14,349 bases of DNA. Origin: Planctomycetota bacterium. GTDB lineage: Bacteria > Planctomycetota > Planctomycetia > Pirellulales > Pirellulaceae. This document shows positions 9,402-14,349 of the stretch, piece after piece. The DNA is taken from NCBI GenBank assembly GCA_026692885.1, contig JAPLNJ010001234.1, positions 1 through 14,349 of the forward strand. The letters run 5' to 3'. The notes beneath the pieces were generated by a model. That model did not search any database, was not told the DNA's origin, and saw only the letters and a list, made by a program, of their open reading frames with translations. Every line of letters starts with the position of its first letter. Positions within the stretch are counted from its first letter, which is position 1. A program made the translations under genes and the position numbers.

Positions 9402-10487
9402 ATGGCAGAAGCAGCTGCGTCGCTCTCCACGCGGGAGTTACCTACCGCGATCGTACAGGACGAGGTCTTCCGTGAGCATGATCCAGGTGTGGGGCATCCC
9501 GAATCGCCCCTGCGCTACATGGCCGTCATGAACGCGCTGTCGGAAGACGAGTTCCAGGGCAAGCTCCGGCGGATCAGTGCGCAGGCGGCCAGCGAGGAGG
9601 ATCTCGCGCAGTGTCACTTGCCGGGCTACATCGAAATCGTGAAACGCGACATCCGCGACGGGGCTGCCGTGCTGAGCACAGGCGATACCGCCGTGTGCGC
9701 CGCATCCTGGGAGGCCGCTTTGCATGCGGCGGGCGGCGCCTGTCTGGCCGTAGATGCAGTCATGCGGGCGGAAGCGAAGAACGCCTTCTGTCCGGTGCGG
9801 CCGCCCGGCCACCACGCCACGGCCAGTCGCGGCATGGGCTTCTGCGTATTCAATAACGTGGCCGTGGCCGCCCGTTATGCCCAACGGCAGTATGGCCTGG
9901 GCAAGGTCCTGATCGCGGATTGGGATGTGAATCACGGCAACGGGACACAAGACATCTTCTACGAGGACGACAGCGTCTTCTTCTTCAGCACCCATCAATC
10001 GCCCTGCTATCCCGGCACGGGCGCGCGGGATGAAACCGGTCGGGGCCGGGGCCTGGGCACGACCCTCAACCGGCCCTTCCCCGCCGGTGCGGGTCGCGCG
10101 GAAATCGTCGGCGCCTTTGCCGACGAATTGGTGCCGGCGATGCACAAGTTCCAGCCGGAGTTGGTGCTCATTTCCGCCGGCTTCGATTCGCGGTTGGGCG
10201 ATCCGCTGGGCGCGCTGCGGCTGACCGACGAGGATTTCGCGGAGCTGACGCAGATCCTGCTGGACATTGCCGATCAATACGCCCAAGGCCGCGTGATTTC
10301 GCTGCTGGAAGGCGGCTACCGACTAACGGGCTTGACGGCCGCCGTACAGACCCACTGCCGCACGCTGGCCACGCATGACTCCGCGGCGATCCGCCAGCGG
10401 CCCCCCGCCGTCCGGCGCAAGCTGGTCACGGCCCTGCCTTCCGTGGAAAGCCTGCTGGGACCGCCCGAAGAATGGTGGTGGTGGTAA
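9402..10487 (+). CDS. Histone deacetylase family protein (class II-like) with altered zinc ligand
   Basis: A 361-residue arginase-deacetylase-fold protein; bacterial relatives act on acetylated polyamines, acetylated proteins or other N-acetyl substrates. Motifs in order are RPPGHHA (133-139, catalytic His137/His138), GFCVFNNVA (146-154), [11 protein letters not shown] (173-183), SAGFDS (258-263, zinc Asp262) and LEGGYRL with the catalytic-type Tyr306. In the family the third motif is DxDxHHG, where the second Asp and first His bind zinc; here the His position is Asn177 (codon 9930-9932). Everything else looks intact, so activity may be changed or use a different metal geometry. The protein ends EEWWWW, encoded by four TGG codons before TAA. 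It converges with the cyclase-repeat gene, 19 nt away. Confidence 0.92.
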   Translation: MAEAAASLSTRELPTAIVQDEVFREHDPGVGHPESPLRYMAVMNALSEDEFQGKLRRISAQAASEEDLAQCHLPGYIEIVKRDIRDGAAVLSTGDTAVCAASWEAALHAAGGACLAVDAVMRAEAKNAFCPVRPPGHHATASRGMGFCVFNNVAVAARYAQRQYGLGKVLIADWDVNHGNGTQDIFYEDDSVFFFSTHQSPCYPGTGARDETGRGRGLGTTLNRPFPAGAGRAEIVGAFADELVPAMHKFQPELVLISAGFDSRLGDPLGALRLTDEDFAELTQILLDIADQYAQGRVISLLEGGYRLTGLTAAVQTHCRTLATHDSAAIRQRPPAVRRKLVTALPSVESLLGPPEEWWWW

Positions 10488-10488
10488 G

Positions 10489-10508
10489 GACCGCTGACGC
10501 CGGCGGTC
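10489..10508. terminator. Small hairpin at a convergent gene junction
   Basis: GACCGC (10489-10494) and GCGGTC (10503-10508) form a 6-bp G/C-rich stem with an 8-nt loop, filling the 19-nt gap between the stops of the deacetylase-family gene and the cyclase-repeat gene. No T-tract follows on either strand, so termination is an inference from position only. Confidence 0.25.
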
Positions 10509-11562
10509 ACCGTTGATAGATGGGCAGATACGCCTTGTCGAGTTGTAGCATGATCAGGTTGCAGGCCGTGACGTAGATCGTCCCGATATTGCCGTCCCAG
10601 TTGCCGTCTTCTTTCTGCTCCGACGCGATCTTGTCGTACAGCTTGTCGCGGAACGGATTCCACTCTTTGGCGCCCTGGCGGTAGACGACTTGCGAGTAGT
10701 ACAGGTAGGTGTAGTGCCAGTGCCCGAAGGCCTGCGTCTGGTCCGAGATATTGCTGAGCGTCTTGCGGCAGTATTCCAACATCGGCGGAATATGCTCGCT
10801 GCCGTAATCACCGGCGTTGTACAGCGAGGAGAGCGCGGCGGCCGTGATGGCGGGCCGCGAACTGCCGCGGTTGCGGGAACTGTAGGAGATGCCGCCGTCC
10901 TCGTTCTTGCACTCGTAGATGTATTTCTTGGCCTTGTCGATGGCCTCGGCCGGCACCGGAATCCCGGCATTGCGGCAGCCTCGCAAGCCTTGCACCTGAG
11001 TGATCGTGGTCGAGCCTTCGTCGAAATTATTGCCGTCCTTGGCGCTGACATAACCCCAGCCGCCCGATTCCGTCTGCGCCTTGCAGCTGAAATCGACGGC
11101 TTTGGTCAGCACTTCGATCAGCTGCTTGCGGGTCTCTTCGTCCTGCTCTTCGCCCAGCACCTGAGACAGGAACAGCATCGAGAATCCGTGACCGTAGGTA
11201 TAACGGTTGTCCGTCTGCGGGTCGCCGATTAAGCCGTTCGAACGTGACTTGCTGAACAAGTAATCGACCGTCCGGCGAATGCTCTTGGCGTACGGCCCCT
11301 GGGTGGTCGTCGAACCGGAGCAGACCAATGCGGTGCCGGCCAACGCGGTCATGGCGGTGGGGTAGTTGCCCGCCGTCCAGTTGCCGCGGGTTGTCGATTG
11401 GGTGCGGGCGACCCAGTTCAAGCCGCGGGTGACGGCCTGTTCCCAACGCGGGTTCGTCTTCGCGGCCTGGGCCGGCTGGTCAGCGTCCCGCCACAGCCAA
11501 GCCCCTAGCGGGGCCGCTGCCAAGGTCTTCAAGACCAATCGTCGTGACAAGCGTTGGTGCAT
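10507..11562 (-). CDS. Tat-exported squalene-cyclase/prenyltransferase-repeat protein
   Basis: A 351-residue protein. ATG at 11562 is chosen because GAGGA (plus-strand TCCTC at 11571-11575) lies 8 nt upstream and the N-terminus is then a twin-arginine signal, SRRLVLKTLAAAPLG (6-20), with a cleavage region around AQAAK. The mature part is an alpha/alpha toroid: repeats include QTESGGWGY (163-171), KNEDGGISY (219-227) and QKEDGNWDG (316-324), which match the QxxxGGW-type repeats of squalene cyclases and prenyltransferases. The DXDD or DCTAE catalytic motifs of true cyclases are missing, and the size is about half of theirs. It is therefore more likely a non-enzymatic or differently acting periplasmic protein, of a kind abundant in planctomycetes. 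Tat export suggests that it folds before crossing the membrane. Confidence 0.82.
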   Translation of the reverse strand: MHQRLSRRLVLKTLAAAPLGAWLWRDADQPAQAAKTNPRWEQAVTRGLNWVARTQSTTRGNWTAGNYPTAMTALAGTALVCSGSTTTQGPYAKSIRRTVDYLFSKSRSNGLIGDPQTDNRYTYGHGFSMLFLSQVLGEEQDEETRKQLIEVLTKAVDFSCKAQTESGGWGYVSAKDGNNFDEGSTTITQVQGLRGCRNAGIPVPAEAIDKAKKYIYECKNEDGGISYSSRNRGSSRPAITAAALSSLYNAGDYGSEHIPPMLEYCRKTLSNISDQTQAFGHWHYTYLYYSQVVYRQGAKEWNPFRDKLYDKIASEQKEDGNWDGNIGTIYVTACNLIMLQLDKAYLPIYQR

Positions 11563-11599
11563 CGTCCGGTTCCTCAAGGCAAGGGCAGAAGCAGTCCGC

Positions 11600-11629
11600 A
11601 TTGTATCCCATGCGGCCGTCTGAAGGCAA
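11600..11629 (-). promoter_or_regulatory. Candidate promoter of the cyclase-repeat gene
   Basis: On the minus strand TTGCCT (11629-11624) and TACAAT (11605-11600) are separated by 18 nt, four and five of six consensus matches. Transcription would start about 30 nt before the ATG at 11562, leaving room for its SD. It faces away from the promoter proposed for the nitrilase-family gene. Confidence 0.4.
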
Positions 11630-11687
11630 AGCCCAGGCCGAACTTTGCAACGCGGCGGAGTCGCAGCCCATGGTGGCCGAGTGCTGT

Positions 11688-11700
11688 GACCTAATAGGTC
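11688..11700. promoter_or_regulatory. 13-bp palindrome next to a -35 box (possible operator)
   Basis: GACCTA-A-TAGGTC is a perfect 6-bp inverted repeat around one base. It ends one base before the proposed -35 box of the nitrilase-family promoter (11702). The place and shape fit a dimeric regulator site, but no regulator gene is in the window and only one copy was seen. Confidence 0.35.
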
Positions 11701-11701
11701 C

Positions 11702-11730
11702 TTGCGACCGCCCCAGTTCGGCCGCATAAT
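11702..11730 (+). promoter_or_regulatory. Candidate promoter of the nitrilase-family gene
   Basis: TTGCGA (11702-11707) and CATAAT (11725-11730) have a 17-nt spacer, with four and five of six consensus matches. The expected start near 11737 gives a leader of about 70 nt to the ATG at 11808. A palindrome abuts the -35 box. Confidence 0.45.
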
Positions 11731-11807
11731 CTGCGTGTCCGTCAACGGCCAACACGACACGTGGTTCGTAGTGCCCTAGCCTTGTCGCCCCAGCCAGTGG
11801 AGGAGCC

Positions 11808-12701
11808 ATGACTGCTTCAGCCCCGCAGGAAATGACCTGCCTGCGTGTCGCTACGGTGCAGATGAAATTCGCCCCTTCGATCAGCGAAAACCTGACGAAG
11901 ATCGAGCGGGCGACTCGGCAAGCCGCGCGGCGTGGCGCGGATGCCGTGCTCTTTCCTGAGTGCGCGACGACCGGCTACGCGATCGATTTCAAGTCGCTCC
12001 GACCGCCAGCCGTCACGGAAATGCTGCAGGCCGTCGCCGGTTTGGCGAAACGCTATCGCGTCAATCTGCTCGTCGGTTCAGCCGTATTCCGTGGCCGGCG
12101 TCTGCAGAACTGTCTGGTCGTGTTCGATCGTGAGGGCCGGCCGGTCCACTGTTACGCCAAATGCCAGTTGGTCGAATCGGATCGGCGCAGCTTCGTCCCC
12201 GGCGACGCCATTGCGCTGTTCGAAATCGACGGCATCTGCGCCACCGCGGTGATCTGTCACGAGCGGCGCTATCCCGAACTGGTGCGTCTGGCCGTGATGG
12301 CCGGGGCGCAGATTCTGTTCCATCCCAACGCCGGCATGGACGCCCTGGCGGTTTCCCGCCGCAAGCGGGATGGCCGCGACGGGATCGCCGTGCGGGCTTT
12401 TGAAAACGCGATCTACTACGTGTTCGCCAACTCCGTCGGCCCGCAGGGTGGCGGCAAGTGGTCGGCGGGGGACTCGAAGATTGCGGCGCCGGACGGCCGC
12501 CTGCTGCGGTTGGCCGACAACGAGCACGAAGCGGTGCTCGTCGCCGATCTCGATCTGTCTGCCGCGACGCGCAAGTATGCCCTCGATAGCTTGGAACATC
12601 CTCGCTTCCTGGCGCCGCACTGGCGGAGACTGGTGCGTGAGGTCTCGCTCCGAGCCAAGGCCGAAGGACGCTTCGAATTGCCGCCGCCAGAAGCAAAGTG
12701 A
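11808..12701 (+). CDS. Nitrilase-superfamily carbon-nitrogen hydrolase
   Basis: A 297-residue cytoplasmic amidohydrolase. ATG at 11808 has GGAGG 4 nt upstream. The catalytic triad of the superfamily is visible: Glu51 in LFPECATTGY, Lys118 in HCYAKCQL, and the nucleophile Cys150 in AVICHERRYPE. The later HPNAGMD and AVRAFENAIYYVFANSVG segments are also typical of the fold, and APDGRLL precedes the last strand. Members hydrolyse amides such as N-carbamoyl amino acids, omega-amides or aliphatic amides; the substrate cannot be read from the motifs. The gene stands alone, divergent from the cyclase-repeat gene, with a 425-bp repeat-rich gap after it. Confidence 0.92.
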   Translation: MTASAPQEMTCLRVATVQMKFAPSISENLTKIERATRQAARRGADAVLFPECATTGYAIDFKSLRPPAVTEMLQAVAGLAKRYRVNLLVGSAVFRGRRLQNCLVVFDREGRPVHCYAKCQLVESDRRSFVPGDAIALFEIDGICATAVICHERRYPELVRLAVMAGAQILFHPNAGMDALAVSRRKRDGRDGIAVRAFENAIYYVFANSVGPQGGGKWSAGDSKIAAPDGRLLRLADNEHEAVLVADLDLSAATRKYALDSLEHPRFLAPHWRRLVREVSLRAKAEGRFELPPPEAK

Positions 12702-12741
12702 CCACCCAGGCAAGCGGATGGAAATCGAATACCCGGCGTCC

Positions 12742-12918
12742 ATTGAGTCCTGCGCTGAGCATGGAATGACGCACTGAGGGGCGGGCTCAGACGTACAGAA
12801 TTCAAAATTGGCGGAGCTACGTTTTCGCCTTCGGTGAGCGACCTACCCGCCAATTTTGAATTCTGTACGTCTGAGCCCTACATAGTTCTCGCTTTCCATT
12901 GGCAGCCTAGGACTCAAT
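12742..12918. repeat. Nested palindrome with a 32-bp perfect core
   Basis: The core arms 12783-12814 and 12847-12878 are perfect reverse complements over 32 bp, with a 32-nt loop that can form a small inner hairpin (TCGCC/GGTGA). Further pairs lie outside at matching distance: ATGGAA (12761-12766) with TTCCAT (12894-12899), and ATTGAGTCCT (12742-12751) with AGGACTCAAT (12909-12918). Each outer pair is separated by 9 nt on both sides. This symmetry suggests a longer inverted repeat that has decayed outside its core. The core is A/T-richer than the genes around it. It follows the nitrilase-family stop by 81 nt and could act at transcript ends or be a small mobile palindromic element. Confidence 0.85.
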
Positions 12919-12943
12919 AGCAACGCAGGCTTCGCCGATCCTC

Positions 12944-12971
12944 ATCCGTGCTCTGGCTTTGCCATCCGTGC
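12944..12971 (+). repeat. 28-bp repeat module, single copy
   Basis: Two ATCCGTGC copies (12944-12951 and 12964-12971) are separated by 12 nt, TCTGGCTTTGCC. The same module, with one base changed in the spacer, occurs at 14295-14322 and inverted in the left arm of the palindrome at 14239-14274. The three copies thus flank the substrate-binding protein gene. Confidence 0.8.
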
Positions 12972-13013
12972 GGGTCTTCGGTGGTGGGACCGCCCGCGTT
13001 AAGCCAGAGAAAC

Positions 13014-13169
13014 GTGCCCAGGAAGGCTTTTCGTCTGACCGTAGCCTCCTGTCTGATCCTGATCCTAAGCCACGTCGCCCAGGGCTGCCGCGCAGCGGCT
13101 ACCCAGGGCCGTTCTGTCCGCTGGCCCTACTTCAGGTACTGCTCCACGTTGTCCTTGGTCACCAGTTGA
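13014..13169 (+). pseudogene. Short lipoprotein-signal-like frame, possible 5' gene remnant
   Basis: A GTG at 13014 opens a 51-codon frame starting VPRKAFRLTVASCLILILSH, then VAQGC, which is shaped like a bacterial lipoprotein signal peptide with a weak lipobox. After about 30 codons the frame runs into the 3' end of the oppositely oriented substrate-binding protein gene, losing any protein-like character, and stops at TGA 13167-13169. The SD is weak (GAGA). It may be the cut-off start of a former gene, or chance. The rest of the 425-bp gap 12702-13126 holds only the repeats described and a 19-codon frame without support. Confidence 0.25.
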
Positions 13170-14104
13170 AACGGGACGAACACCTGCTTTTCGTACGGCT
13201 GCTTCCGGATGATCTTGACGGCGGTTTCTACGGCCTGGCCGCCCTGGCCGCGAGCGTCTTGAAAGACCGTGGCGTCGAGCCGCCCGTCTTTCACGGCTTG
13301 CAACGCGTCGGCAATCGCATCCACGCTGACGACGATCACGTGCTCCTTGAGCTTGGCTTGTTCCAGGGCGATCAGAGCCCCCAGGCCCATCTCGTCGTTC
13401 TGCGCGAAGACGGCCTGGATCTTGTCGCCGTGTGCCTGAATCCAGTTCTCCATCAGCGCCAGGCCCTTGGCCCGATCCCACTCGGCGGTCTGGTCGGCCA
13501 GCAGCGTCAGTCCCGGATGTTGCTGCAGGACTTCCCGAGCACCTTGGTCGCGTTTGAGCTGCGCCGCCTGGCCCATGAAGCCGTGCAGCATCACTACGTT
13601 GCCCCGGCCGTGCAACCGCTGCGCCAGATGGCCCATCGCGATGCGCGCCGATTCCTCGTCACGGGAACCGACAAACGCCGTGGGTTCCGAGCGGGTTTCG
13701 GAATTGATATTCACCAGCGGGATGCCCGCGGCCCTGGCTTTGTCGACAGCGGGTGAACTGGCTTCGACTTCACAAGGGTTCAAGATGATCGCGTCCACTC
13801 CCTGCGCGATAAAACTCTCGACCTGCTGCACCTGTTTCTCGGGACTTCGCAGAGCGTCGTTCACGATCAAGCGGACGCCCAATTCCTGGGCCTTGGCTTC
13901 CATCGTCTGGTTCAGCATCGCGATGAACTCCGACGAGAGGTTCATCAGCGAGACGCCGATAACCAGCTGCTTTGGCCCCGGCGCCGTGGGGTGCTCTCCC
14001 GTAGACGGTGCCGCTCGGCCGCAACCGCTCAAGACGCAGACGCCCAAGACGCAAGCGACGACCAGCGCTGCCGCGAGGCGGCTAGTTTCCGGATGTGTTT
14101 TCAC
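13127..14104 (-). CDS. Sugar-type ABC transporter substrate-binding lipoprotein
   Basis: A 325-residue binding protein of the ribose/galactose-binding (Peripla_BP_4, LacI-like) type. AAGGAG (plus-strand CTCCTT at 14112-14117) is 7 nt before GTG 14104 but only 1 nt before ATG 14110, so GTG is preferred. The signal peptide ends in the lipobox VLSGC (Cys28), so the protein is membrane-anchored. The fold is clear: VIGVSLMNLSSEFIAMLNQT opens lobe one, GVDAIILNPCE and GIPLVNINSET follow, and VFAQNDEMGLGALIALE with VVSVDAIADALQAV belongs to lobe two. It would deliver a sugar or a signalling ligand such as an autoinducer to a permease. No permease or ATPase gene is within the window, though the upstream side is cut. 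Repeats flank the gene on both sides. Confidence 0.9.
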   Translation of the reverse strand: MKTHPETSRLAAALVVACVLGVCVLSGCGRAAPSTGEHPTAPGPKQLVIGVSLMNLSSEFIAMLNQTMEAKAQELGVRLIVNDALRSPEKQVQQVESFIAQGVDAIILNPCEVEASSPAVDKARAAGIPLVNINSETRSEPTAFVGSRDEESARIAMGHLAQRLHGRGNVVMLHGFMGQAAQLKRDQGAREVLQQHPGLTLLADQTAEWDRAKGLALMENWIQAHGDKIQAVFAQNDEMGLGALIALEQAKLKEHVIVVSVDAIADALQAVKDGRLDATVFQDARGQGGQAVETAVKIIRKQPYEKQVFVPFQLVTKDNVEQYLK

Positions 14105-14238
14105 AGGCATGCTCCTTACGCGGCCGCAGGCCGCAAGATGTTCGAGGGAAAGCCTCGCAAGACTCGGCAAAGCGGCGACGGGGTACTCCGGCCGCTTGAA
14201 GTCGTCGTATTGATTCACGACCTGGGTCTACCATGTCT

Positions 14239-14330
14239 TGTTCTTCGCACGGATGGCAGAGCCAGAGCACGGATGGAGAACGAACGAGAAGAAAATCCGT
14301 GCTCTGGCTCTGCCATCCGTGCGAAGAACA
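14239..14330. repeat. 36-bp perfect inverted repeat built from the 28-bp module
   Basis: Arms 14239-14274 and 14295-14330 are perfect reverse complements over 36 bp with a 20-nt purine-rich, A-rich loop. Each arm holds the module of two 8-bp direct repeats 20 nt apart (GCACGGAT in the left arm, ATCCGTGC in the right arm). It lies 135 nt upstream of the substrate-binding protein start and near the window edge, so what lies beyond is unknown. Confidence 0.9.
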
Positions 14331-14349
14331 GAAGAAAAGTGGAATCTGG

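Noticed and set aside
12719..12778. 19-codon frame MEIEYPASIESCAEHGMTH after the nitrilase-family gene
   Set aside because: It lies within the outer part of the nested palindrome and has no convincing SD or family signal.
12944..14330. CRISPR-like array from the repeated ATCCGTGC modules
   Set aside because: The copies are few, in mixed orientation and without regular spacers; no cas genes are present.

Overview
The window looks like a chromosomal segment of a high-GC member of the Planctomycetota, probably near the Pirellulales; this is inferred from protein style and gene content, not from a marker gene. Pointers are a ceramidase-like protein end, a secreted sulfatase next to a secreted SGNH hydrolase, a Tat-exported squalene-cyclase-repeat protein, a lineage-style TolC-like secreted helical protein, and several long perfect palindromes between genes. 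Most genes have a clear Shine-Dalgarno sequence, which often moves the start inward from the longest open frame, twice or three times to a GTG.

Layout. Positions 1-132 (+) hold the end of a ceramidase-like gene, followed by a 23-bp perfect palindrome. On the minus strand from 5591 down to 288 lie a TolC-like secreted protein, an iron-sulfur flavoprotein, a possible 3' gene remnant, a sulfatase broken by an in-frame amber codon two codons past its catalytic signature, and an SGNH/GDSL hydrolase. From 5887 to 9297 (+) lies a housekeeping cluster: fabI (enoyl-ACP reductase), lepA (EF4) starting 2 nt after it, and a HAD phosphatase. A histone-deacetylase-family gene follows at 9402-10487 (+). It converges on a squalene-cyclase-repeat protein (11562-10507, -). 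That gene is divergent from a nitrilase-superfamily amidohydrolase (11808-12701, +), and recognisable promoters of both kinds sit in the 245-bp gap. Positions 12702-13126 have no convincing complete gene; they carry a 32-bp perfect palindrome nested in a longer decayed one, one copy of a 28-bp repeat module, and a short lipoprotein-like fragment. A sugar-type ABC substrate-binding lipoprotein (14104-13127, -) is followed upstream by a 36-bp perfect palindrome built from the same 28-bp module.

How the genes fit. The ceramidase-like protein, sulfatase and SGNH hydrolase suit breakdown of sulfated and acylated polymers outside the cytoplasm, and the substrate-binding lipoprotein could capture released sugars, though no permease or ATPase is visible. 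FabI, LepA and the HAD phosphatase form a core co-transcribed unit. I found no clearly new multi-gene system. The most notable points are the amber codon in the sulfatase, an Asn in place of a zinc-ligand His in the deacetylase-like protein, and three long perfect palindromes plus a shared repeat module in intergenic DNA.
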